DNA from: Flavobacterium ajazii
GTDB lineage: Bacteria > Bacteroidota > Bacteroidia > Flavobacteriales > Flavobacteriaceae
Direction: 5' to 3'
Assembly (NCBI RefSeq): GCF_010614725.1
Contig: NZ_JAAEHL010000005.1
Location: forward strand, 248,001-312,000
Length of the DNA: 64,000 nucleotides
Part shown: piece after piece, positions 1-6,502 of the stretch
Position numbering within the stretch: the stretch's first letter is position 1
Layout of the letters: every line of letters begins with the position of its first letter
Position numbers and translations under genes: made by a program
The notes under the pieces: model-generated
Database searches by the model: none
The model's input: only the letters and a program-made list of their open reading frames with translations
Told to the model about the DNA's origin: nothing

Positions 1-27
1 TGGAATTTTTAATATTGGTATTTAATT

Positions 28-1062
28 TTACGAAATCTCTCCACGTAAAGACATCTCAAAAACATCTTTAAATTCGTTTTGTGGAATGGTAACAGTATGA
101 TCAAGCAAATACATTAATTTAGTAATGGCAGCTTCAGTCGTGATATCTTTTCCTGAAATCACACCCAAAGATTTCAGAGCTGTACTGGTTTCATATTGTC
201 CCATATTAACACTTCCGCCGGAACATTGTGTTACATTAACAATATGCAAACCATTTTGAATCGCTTTTTCGATCAAATTTAAAAACCAGTCTTCGGTTGG
301 CGCATTTCCTGAACCGTAGGTTTCTAAAACAATTCCTTTTAAATCTTTAGTTGCCAGAATTGAAGCCAGCACTGTTTCGCTCATTCCCGGAAACATTTTT
401 ATAATGGCTACGTTGTTGTTCAGGTTTTTATGAACAATCAGTTTCGCATTGGTTTTTACCGGAAGAAATAAATGTCTGTTTAATTTTAGATGTACTCCTG
501 ATTCTACCAGTTCAGGATAGTTAGGTGCTGTAAAAGCCCTAAAGTGTTCAGCATTAACTTTTGAAGTCCGGTTTCCACGGTATAATTTATATTCGAAATA
601 GAGACAAACTTCATTAATTACAGGTTTTCCGTTTTCCTGAAGCGAAGCAATCTGAATCGCTGTAATAAGGTTTTCTTTCGCATCTGTACGCAAATCTCCA
701 ATTGGCAATTGCGAGCCCGTAAACACAACAGGTTTAGCTAAATTTTCGAGCATAAAGCTCAATGCCGATGCAGAATACGACATGGTATCTGAACCGTGAA
801 GTACTACAAATCCGTCAAACTTATTGTAATTTTCCTCAATAATAGTGGCCATTTTGGCCCACATCTGAGGATTCATATTCGAAGAATCAATCGGATTTTC
901 AAATGAAACCGTTTCAATTTCACAGTCCAGTTGTTTTATTTCCGGGATGTTTTTGAGCAATTTCCCAAAATCAAAAGCTTTAAGTGCTCCTGTTTCAAAA
1001 TCTTTGCTCATTCCGATGGTTCCACCGGTATAAATTAAGAGTATTTTGGATTTAGAAGGCAT
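28..1062 (-). CDS. ansA: Type I L-asparaginase (cytoplasmic)
   Basis: Hydrolyses L-asparagine to aspartate and ammonia in the cytoplasm. The 344-residue length fits the type I family and no signal peptide is seen. The first catalytic block, TGGTIG, lies at residues 12-17 (nucleophile Thr15). The second block reads HGSDTM at residues 89-94, so a serine stands where the E. coli enzymes have their second catalytic threonine; the hydroxyl is kept. A TDAKEN block follows near residue 126. The start overlaps the end of the upstream acyltransferase gene by 11 bases, so the two are probably co-translated. It is the last gene of a three-gene minus-strand operon with TatD first. Family assignment is firm; substrate preference (Asn over Gln) is inferred. 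Confidence 0.93.
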   Translation of the reverse strand: MPSKSKILLIYTGGTIGMSKDFETGALKAFDFGKLLKNIPEIKQLDCEIETVSFENPIDSSNMNPQMWAKMATIIEENYNKFDGFVVLHGSDTMSYSASALSFMLENLAKPVVFTGSQLPIGDLRTDAKENLITAIQIASLQENGKPVINEVCLYFEYKLYRGNRTSKVNAEHFRAFTAPNYPELVESGVHLKLNRHLFLPVKTNAKLIVHKNLNNNVAIIKMFPGMSETVLASILATKDLKGIVLETYGSGNAPTEDWFLNLIEKAIQNGLHIVNVTQCSGGSVNMGQYETSTALKSLGVISGKDITTEAAITKLMYLLDHTVTIPQNEFKDVFEMSLRGEIS

Positions 1063-2188
1063 TCTGGTATTTTAATTTATTTACCACAGGATTGGCATAC
1101 ATGGCTAAAAATCCTTGTCTTGCAACACCATTGTCTGTTCCTATTCTTTTTTCTAAACGACGCTCAAAAAGCTGTTTTTCACTTTCTTTGTACAAATGAG
1201 CATATTGATTCGTTCCGTTTAAAATGTCGTAGGCGATAAAATTGGTTGGCCACAATTGGTAATTCTGTAAAATCGAATCATCAATAGTTTGTGCCAATGC
1301 CTGAATTTGTTTGTTTGAATTATCGTTTTCAGCAACAATCTGATCAATTTCTGTATCTAAAATATCTCCAACAGAAATATGTATTCTTTTTTTGGTTCCC
1401 ATGATTCCGCTTAAAATGGTCATGAAATCCTCATTTTTGTCTTTTACATATACTTCATTATTGGCTTCTGCCATTAATTGCGGCATTTTCAGAACATCAG
1501 TCGGGTCGTATTCATATGAAATGGATACCGGAACAATTTTTAATTTTTTGAAATAATCCATTGGATTCGCTTCATCAGAACCCATAGCAATCATTTTTAA
1601 AACACCCGGATTGGTTTCGTCATTTCCGTCTTTCGTACGGCCTTCTCGTTGTGCAATCCAGACTGAACGGTTTTCGCGAAGCAGTAACTGCCCCATATAT
1701 TCTGCCAGCAATTTAGAACTTTGCAGCATTTCACGTGGCGTTAAACCTCTTAAAACCAAAAAGTTTCTGTTCAGTTTTGCTAATATGCTCAAAAATGCTT
1801 TTTTAACTAAGTTATCCCCAATTGCCGATGCTGTCATGACCAAACCATGTTCGAAAAGACAAACATTCAATAAAGTCGTATCAAGCAAAATATCACGGTG
1901 ATTGGATATAAATAAATAAGGAGTATTCTTTTCTAATTTTTCAAAACCCGAAGTCGTAAGCCCTTCAGAACTTTTTTCGAGCACTTTTTGAATGGTCTGA
2001 TAAATAAAATTGCATTGAAAATCACGTATTGAATGTGTTTTCTTTAATTGTTCTTTCCAAACTTCATCATTTAATTCCGGAAAAGTAAAATTCATCATGG
2101 TTTTCATCATCGGATGATTGACAACTCCATGAAGTGCCTCATTTACTTCAGAATCATAAAATGGTCGAATAGCGTCAAATTTCTGCAT
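1052..2188 (-). CDS. 1-acylglycerol-3-phosphate acyltransferase family protein
   Basis: A 378-residue protein of the PlsC/PlsB-like lysophospholipid acyltransferase family, expected to act at the cytoplasmic face of the inner membrane in phospholipid synthesis. The acyltransferase block NHRDILLD is near residue 95; it keeps the His and Asp of the family motif but with five residues between them. A second block with EGR (REGRTKDG) follows near residue 180. The ATG at 2188 is chosen because the reading frame upstream of it offers only a TTG. It sits 63 bases after tatD and overlaps ansA by 11 bases. It is longer than a typical PlsC (about 240 residues) because of a C-terminal extension of unknown role. 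The exact acceptor lipid cannot be read from the sequence. Confidence 0.8.
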   Translation of the reverse strand: MQKFDAIRPFYDSEVNEALHGVVNHPMMKTMMNFTFPELNDEVWKEQLKKTHSIRDFQCNFIYQTIQKVLEKSSEGLTTSGFEKLEKNTPYLFISNHRDILLDTTLLNVCLFEHGLVMTASAIGDNLVKKAFLSILAKLNRNFLVLRGLTPREMLQSSKLLAEYMGQLLLRENRSVWIAQREGRTKDGNDETNPGVLKMIAMGSDEANPMDYFKKLKIVPVSISYEYDPTDVLKMPQLMAEANNEVYVKDKNEDFMTILSGIMGTKKRIHISVGDILDTEIDQIVAENDNSNKQIQALAQTIDDSILQNYQLWPTNFIAYDILNGTNQYAHLYKESEKQLFERRLEKRIGTDNGVARQGFLAMYANPVVNKLKYQNAF

Positions 2189-2251
2189 TATAAATATCAA
2201 TTTAGGTGGGCAAAAGAACAAAAAAAAAATTAAAGTATCGTAATCGGGGTA

Positions 2252-3040
2252 TTAAATCCCAAAAACGTCTTTGGAGTTTTGCGTTGTTGCTTCTGCAATT
2301 TCTGTATCTGAAAGGTCGTAAATTTCGGCCAGCTTTGCAATTACATTTGCTAAATAACTGCTTTCGTTGCGTTTACCTCGGTATGGAATTGGCGCCAGGT
2401 AAGGCGAATCGGTTTCTAAAACAATATGTTTTAAATCAATTTGATGTAAGAATTGGTCGATTTTTCCGTTTTTAAAAGTCACTACGCCTCCGATTCCCAG
2501 TTTCATATTATACGAAATCGCCTGAAGTGCCTGTTCGTAAGTGCCGGTAAAACAATGAAAAATTCCGAACAAATCAACTGATTTTTCTTCTTCCAGAATT
2601 TCAAAAATTTCATCAAAAGCTTCACGACAATGAATCACAATAGGTAGTTTGTATTGTTTTGCCAGCTGAATTTGTTTCCTGAAAGCAATTTGTTGTTCCT
2701 TTAAATGCGTTTTATCCCAATATAAATCAATACCGATTTCGCCAACCGCGTAAAATTTTCGTTTTGAAAGTTCTGTTTCAACATGTTTCAGCTCATCCAG
2801 ATAATTATCTTTCACGTAAGTGGGATGCAGTCCCATCATCAGGAAAACATAGTCCGGATAATTTTGCTCCAGATCATACATAGACTGTGTTGCAGCGGCA
2901 TCAATAGCAGGAATAAAAAATCGTGTCACGCCTGCGTTTATTGCTCTTTGCATCATTTCGTCACGATCCTGATCAAATTCTTCAGAATATAAATGCGTGT
3001 GTGTATCGGTAATAATAGGTGTTGAATTCAAGGATATCAT
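2252..3040 (-). CDS. tatD: TatD family metal-dependent hydrolase
   Basis: A 262-residue TIM-barrel hydrolase of the TatD family; members are Mg2+-dependent 3'-5' exonucleases active on single-stranded DNA or RNA. The metal-ligand pattern is complete: DTHTHL near residue 12, GEIGID near residue 98, IHCREAF near 133, FHCFTG near 158 and ETDSPYL near 209. Length matches the family. It is the first gene of the operon with the acyltransferase and ansA. A promoter with a -33 TTG and a -7 TAATTTTG lies directly upstream (3052-3082 on the minus strand). The cellular substrate is not evident; the family call is secure. Confidence 0.93.
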   Translation of the reverse strand: MISLNSTPIITDTHTHLYSEEFDQDRDEMMQRAINAGVTRFFIPAIDAAATQSMYDLEQNYPDYVFLMMGLHPTYVKDNYLDELKHVETELSKRKFYAVGEIGIDLYWDKTHLKEQQIAFRKQIQLAKQYKLPIVIHCREAFDEIFEILEEEKSVDLFGIFHCFTGTYEQALQAISYNMKLGIGGVVTFKNGKIDQFLHQIDLKHIVLETDSPYLAPIPYRGKRNESSYLANVIAKLAEIYDLSDTEIAEATTQNSKDVFGI

Positions 3041-3051
3041 TTTAAAGCTGT

Positions 3052-3082
3052 CAAAATTACGACAATATTAAAAGAATACCAA
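3052..3082 (-). promoter_or_regulatory. Promoter of the tatD operon
   Basis: Read on the minus strand, TAATTTTG (3052-3059) matches the Bacteroidota -7 consensus TAnnTTTG. A TTG (3080-3082) lies 20 bases further upstream as the -33 element. The -7 box is 11 bases from the tatD start, so the leader would be very short. Confidence 0.6.
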
Positions 3083-3180
3083 TTTCAGGATTTGAGATAA
3101 AGATTTTGGGAAATAATATTCATGAAAGTATTGATGATTCCTTTTATATTGTTTGTTGACTAAACTTAATTTAAATAAAA

Positions 3181-3212
3181 AATTCGCAAAGCATTTTAAG
3201 TCTTTGCGAATT
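3181..3212 (-). terminator. Terminator after the sigma/anti-sigma operon
   Basis: Perfect 11-bp inverted repeat (AATTCGCAAAG / CTTTGCGAATT) with a 10-base loop, followed on the minus strand by a T-rich run. It stands 20 bases past the anti-sigma stop codon. Confidence 0.8.
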
Positions 3213-3232
3213 GTATATGATTTGTGAAATAA

Positions 3233-3958
3233 TTAATCCAGCTCCTCTAAAAGCTCCTGAACATCATCATAATTTTCATAATCCTGCGAAATGGTTTCCA
3301 GAATTTGTTTACAGGCTTTGTAATCTTTTTGTTTTAATTTGGATAAAGCCAGATACCAAAGCGCTTTTTCTTTATATGCAGAAGTTCCTGATTTCAATTC
3401 ATTAAAAACCGTTTCGGCTTTAGCAAACTGATTTTCTTCCAATAAGGCAATTCCATAAAAATATTGAATCTCAGGTGTTTTCTTTTCCTTCAGAACAGTT
3501 TCAAAAAGCGGAATAGCTGTTTTATAATTTTTTGTATTAAAAGCTCCTTCAGCCTGTTTTAAAACTGCATCCAGATTGCCTCTCTCTGTAAAATATGCCT
3601 GCTCGGGATGATTAAAATCTTCAAAGTTTGGATCTGCATTTTGATTGAAAAAGAACAATCCGAATAAAACCGCCACAGAAGCTGCCGCTGCAAAATACCA
3701 AGGCTTAAACTGAATAACTTTTGGTTGTGCCGATTTAAAATTTGCCTCAGAAATGGTTTTAAGATTCGCTTTAAAAGCCTCGCGTTCCTGGGCAATTCCA
3801 AATTTATTAGCCAGCTGAAAGTGCATTTCTTTGAAAGCTTCAAATGACGAAGCCATCAATTCATCTTCTGCCAATTGGCGTTCAAAATTAGTTCTTTCTT
3901 CAATTGTCATTTCATTTTGAAGATACTGATCAAACAATATGTACATTTCTTCGTTCAT
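3233..3958 (-). CDS. Membrane anti-sigma-like protein with periplasmic TPR repeats
   Basis: A 241-residue single-pass membrane protein. Residues 1-80 form an acidic, helical cytoplasmic part resembling zinc-less anti-sigma N-termini (opening with NEEMYILFDQYLQNEM). One transmembrane segment spans about 86-105. Residues 125-235 carry tetratricopeptide-like helices (for example NYKTAIPLFETVLKEKKTPE, then NQFAKAETVF and KDYKACKQIL). The gene starts 6 bases after the ECF sigma gene, the usual place for a cognate anti-sigma factor. The likely role is to hold the sigma factor at the membrane and release it when the periplasmic TPR domain senses an envelope signal. That role is inferred from gene order and topology; no catalytic motif is present. 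Confidence 0.7.
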   Translation of the reverse strand: MNEEMYILFDQYLQNEMTIEERTNFERQLAEDELMASSFEAFKEMHFQLANKFGIAQEREAFKANLKTISEANFKSAQPKVIQFKPWYFAAAASVAVLFGLFFFNQNADPNFEDFNHPEQAYFTERGNLDAVLKQAEGAFNTKNYKTAIPLFETVLKEKKTPEIQYFYGIALLEENQFAKAETVFNELKSGTSAYKEKALWYLALSKLKQKDYKACKQILETISQDYENYDDVQELLEELD

Positions 3959-3964
3959 GATGAG

Positions 3965-4546
3965 TTACTTTTTTAACGATTTATAGATTTGAGCTTCCTG
4001 AATCCACTGCGTTAACTGCCCTACGCACAACGATTTCTTTTTACGCACGTATCCGTAGGTTACGTCAAGCTTTTCTGCTACTTCTTCCATGCTTTTCAGC
4101 GTAAAACTCCATTGTAAAAGTTCTTTGCATTTGTCGCCTAATTTTTGAAACATCATATCAAAAAGCTGCTGTTTTTCGTCAAAGGCTTCTGTCTGCAAAA
4201 TCATTTCCTGAGTTGATTCTTTTACAGATACCAAATCCTCGTTTATTGTTACCCCTTTATTCGAAGTTTTTTTCAATTCGTTAAGCCATCTCCTTTTACA
4301 TAGCAAAAAGAAATAAGCATCAAACGGACAGGTCAGCTGCAGCGTATTGGCTTTCGCCTGATTAAAAAGCAATATCATCACTTCCTGAACAACGTCCTGA
4401 GCCTGATCTTCATCACCGGAATTGTTTTTTATAAAGTACACAACTTTAGGAACAAACTTTTTATAAATCGACTGAATTACTGCTGAATTATTACTCGCCA
4501 GTCCTTCAATATACATTTGATCGGGATGAATTTTACTTTTTTCCAT
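3965..4546 (-). CDS. ECF-type RNA polymerase sigma factor
   Basis: A 193-residue sigma-70 family protein with only regions 2 and 4. Region 2 lies at about residues 22-95 (DEDQAQDVVQEVMILLF, then the DNA-melting part PFDAYFFLLCKRRWLNELKK). Region 4 lies at about 130-180 with a helix-turn-helix (KSMEEVAEKLDVTYGYVRKK). The frame begins with an ATG at 4546 after a non-coding stretch. A possible -10 (GTTGATATATAG on the minus strand, near 4601-4612) lies about 60 bases upstream and resembles the -10 part of the motifs driving the divergent genes, but without a GGGTAAC -35. The TPR anti-sigma candidate follows after 6 bases. Specific target genes are inferred (see findings). Confidence 0.88.
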   Translation of the reverse strand: MEKSKIHPDQMYIEGLASNNSAVIQSIYKKFVPKVVYFIKNNSGDEDQAQDVVQEVMILLFNQAKANTLQLTCPFDAYFFLLCKRRWLNELKKTSNKGVTINEDLVSVKESTQEMILQTEAFDEKQQLFDMMFQKLGDKCKELLQWSFTLKSMEEVAEKLDVTYGYVRKKKSLCVGQLTQWIQEAQIYKSLKK

Positions 4547-4634
4547 ATTGAAAATTATTAACTAAAATCCCTTGGCTGCAATTGATTACATCTATCATTT
4601 CTATATATCAACATAACGAAAACTTAATATCATC

Positions 4635-4686
4635 CTAAGCGGAGTCGAAGGCTTATGAAACAAAAAGAGCTTCAACTCCACTCAGC
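4635..4686. repeat. Imperfect hairpin repeat (GGAGTCGAAG type)
   Basis: An inverted repeat in the divergent region between the sigma gene and 4835. The left arm includes AAGCGGAGTCGAAGGCT and the right arm AGCTTCAACTCCACTCAG. The arms pair almost completely, with G-T type mismatches. It looks like a REP-type intergenic hairpin; function unknown. Confidence 0.55.
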
Positions 4687-4762
4687 CTGTGATTTAAACT
4701 TTAATTACACCCAACGGGTTAGCTAAAGTAAAAAAAAGAATCTGAAAAAAATTACAGAAACA

Positions 4763-4793
4763 GGGGTAACAATACCAAAAACAAATTGATATA
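4763..4793 (+). promoter_or_regulatory. ECF-type promoter, copy 1
   Basis: GGGGTAAC (4763-4770), 15 bases, then TTGATATA (4786-4793). GTAAC is a typical ECF -35 core and the AT-rich hexamer sits at -10 distance. The same pair with identical spacing occurs at 5158 and 5228. It stands 41 bases before the small membrane protein gene. That the divergent sigma factor recognises it is inferred. Confidence 0.65.
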
Positions 4794-4834
4794 AGACAAT
4801 AGAAGATTATTTAGAATTAAAAAATCACATAAAA

Positions 4835-5134
4835 ATGGGAAGTTATCAATTTACAACCGAGAAAGATTTTGCCAAGTTCCAGCAAATACTGTCGAACAAA
4901 ATTCGCAACGGATTTATCGTGATTGAAAAAAATGATAAACTCCCTTATGTGGTTTTATCCAAAGAAAAAAGACAAATCGATTCTTCTCTACAACTAACTT
5001 TAGTTTTTGCGACACTGGGACTTTGGTCAATAGTCTGGTTGTGTTTAATTATTCGTCTTTCAAAGAAAAAACAAATCCTGGTTGCACTAGATGAAGACGG
5101 AAATGTTTTTGAAGAAAAATGCCTCTCCAAATAA
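4835..5134 (+). CDS. Small membrane protein of unknown function
   Basis: A 99-residue protein I do not recognise. Residues 1-50 are soluble and charged. One hydrophobic segment (about 52-74, LTLVFATLGLWSIVWLCLII) is followed by a KKK stop-transfer and a 20-residue acidic tail. No signal peptide is seen. It lies downstream of the first ECF-type promoter copy and divergent from the sigma/anti-sigma pair, so it is a candidate target of that system, perhaps with an accessory or feedback role. The gene is followed by two more promoter copies before the lipoprotein gene. Confidence 0.65.
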   Translation: MGSYQFTTEKDFAKFQQILSNKIRNGFIVIEKNDKLPYVVLSKEKRQIDSSLQLTLVFATLGLWSIVWLCLIIRLSKKKQILVALDEDGNVFEEKCLSK

Positions 5135-5157
5135 TTTTTTAAAAAAAACAAAAAACA

Positions 5158-5188
5158 GGGGTAACAATTTTAAAAGCCAGTTGATATA
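5158..5188 (+). promoter_or_regulatory. ECF-type promoter, copy 2
   Basis: GGGGTAAC (5158-5165), 15 bases, TTGATATA (5181-5188). It starts 23 bases after the small membrane protein gene and reads towards the lipoprotein gene. Confidence 0.65.
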
Positions 5189-5227
5189 GTCATATAAAAT
5201 GAATTAAAAAATAAATTTTAAAACCAA

Positions 5228-5257
5228 GGGTAACAATATCAAACCCAAATTGATATA
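5228..5257 (+). promoter_or_regulatory. ECF-type promoter, copy 3
   Basis: GGGTAAC (5228-5234), 15 bases, TTGATATA (5250-5257), in tandem with copy 2 at a distance of 69 bases. Flanking sequence around copies 1-3 is also similar, suggesting duplication of a promoter unit. It precedes the lipoprotein start by 83 bases. Confidence 0.65.
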
Positions 5258-5340
5258 AGAATATAAAAATTAAAATTAACAACCGAAATCTGAAAACCAA
5301 CTGATAACGATCAGTTCAGATTTATAAAAATTTAGAAATC

Positions 5341-6321
5341 ATGAACACAAATTTTAAAAAAATCGGATTATTATTTTTAGCCTTAGCCACATTTGTAAGC
5401 TGTGATGACAGCGAAGGAGATGAAAAAATCATACCAGCATCAGCAGCTGAATTTGCAGCAGTAAGAGATGAAGCCCTTTCAGGAAAAACACAACATTTTA
5501 CAGCTACAGCCGGAGCCGGAACAATCACCATAACCTCTGCAAAAGGTGTTAAACTAAACATCAACGGAAGCTGTCTTACCAAAAACGGAAATGCCGTAAC
5601 CGGAACAATCGACATTGAATATGTTGAACTTTTTGACAAAGGAAGTATGTTGGTAACCAATAAACCAACTATGGGATTAATGGCTGACGGAAAGAAAAAC
5701 CTTTTAATCTCCGGCGGAGAATTCTTTATCAAAGCTACACAAGGCGGTGTTGAACTTCAGACTTCCTGTTCTATGAGTATGATAGTTCCTGCTACTTTAA
5801 CAGGTGGCGTAGACAATACCATGACGTTGTGGACAGGTGTAATTGACGAAGCCGAAGAACTTGTGTGGAGAGAAGCCAAAGCAGGTGCTGACGGCACCAA
5901 CGGAAAAGGCGGTGTTCAGGGAGAAGGCACAAACTATTATGTAACTTTTGGAAACTTTGGATGGACAAATGTTGACCGTTTTTACAGCGATCCAAGACCT
6001 AAAACCACTATTTTGGTAGATGCCCCTGAAGATTATGACAACAGCAATTGCGCAATTTATCTGTCTTATGATGGTGAAGGAACAAATGCTCTGGCAAAAT
6101 TAGACACTTATACTGCTGCAGGATTATTTAGCGAACACTACGGTCAGATTCCGGTTGGTTTAGCCTGCCATATCATTTTTGCAACAGAAGACAACGGTCA
6201 ATGGCGTTATGCTATCAAAGGTGTTACAATTGCCGCAGATCAGACTTACACCTTTACACTTGCCGAAACAACTGTCGGTTCAGAAGCGCAACTGGTAGCT
6301 GCAATCAATGCCATTCAGTAA
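5341..6321 (+). CDS. Lipoprotein of unknown function, candidate ECF target
   Basis: A 326-residue lipoprotein. The N-terminus has a lysine-bearing start, a hydrophobic core and a lipobox ending in FVSC with Cys21 as the lipidated residue. The residues after it, DDSEGDE, are acidic and resemble the surface-export signal of Flavobacterium lipoproteins, so it may face the outside. The body is rich in beta-prone, glycine- and alanine-rich sequence; I recognise no catalytic domain. Two tandem ECF-type promoters lie just upstream, making it the best candidate for induction by the neighbouring sigma factor. A strong hairpin terminator follows at 6343. Function unknown. Confidence 0.75.
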   Translation: MNTNFKKIGLLFLALATFVSCDDSEGDEKIIPASAAEFAAVRDEALSGKTQHFTATAGAGTITITSAKGVKLNINGSCLTKNGNAVTGTIDIEYVELFDKGSMLVTNKPTMGLMADGKKNLLISGGEFFIKATQGGVELQTSCSMSMIVPATLTGGVDNTMTLWTGVIDEAEELVWREAKAGADGTNGKGGVQGEGTNYYVTFGNFGWTNVDRFYSDPRPKTTILVDAPEDYDNSNCAIYLSYDGEGTNALAKLDTYTAAGLFSEHYGQIPVGLACHIIFATEDNGQWRYAIKGVTIAADQTYTFTLAETTVGSEAQLVAAINAIQ

Positions 6322-6342
6322 CTTTCAAATACTTTTTTTAGG

Positions 6343-6374
6343 AAAAAGTGGTGATTTGCTCATCACTTTTTTTT
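6343..6374 (+). terminator. Terminator after the lipoprotein gene
   Basis: Arms AAAAAGTGGTGA and TCATCACTTTTT (11 of 12 pairs) with a 5-base loop, then a T-run. It lies 21 bases past the stop codon and separates the lipoprotein gene from the PKD gene. Confidence 0.8.
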
Positions 6375-6407
6375 ACATTTAATGCTGTTTTAAACTTTTC
6401 TGACACT

Positions 6408-6487
6408 ATTTAGAAGCTAATCCTGCTGTCCGCTATATCTTTTATGCCGAACCCCGGCACAAAAGGATGCCGCTTCCATCAGGGCTA
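6408..6487 (+). repeat. 80-bp structured interspersed element, copy A
   Basis: Matches the reverse complement of 43876-43955 at 69 of 80 positions with no gaps. An apical hairpin (CTTTTATGCCG, loop AACCC, CGGCACAAAAG) has one mismatch. An outer stem is possible between AGC...CCTG near the left end and CAGGGCT near the right end. It ends 15 bases before the start codon of the PKD gene, so it lies in or next to the 5' leader. Confidence 0.8.
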
Positions 6488-6502
6488 AAAACCTCCTCGA
6501 CC

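Noticed and set aside
1611..1901. A 96-codon plus-strand frame opposite the acyltransferase gene
   Set aside because: Shadow of a conserved gene on the other strand; the translated sequence shows no family features. The same holds for the other antisense frames in nuo, sucA, mfd and RND genes.
4248..4255. GGGGTAAC (minus strand) inside the sigma coding region, resembling the ECF -35
   Set aside because: The sequence 15 bases downstream is GGTATCTG, not TTGATATA, and the bases are explained by the codons of the sigma gene.
6467..6502. ATG at 6467 as start of the PKD gene
   Set aside because: It lies within the 80-bp repeat and would put 12 unrelated residues before a clean signal peptide.
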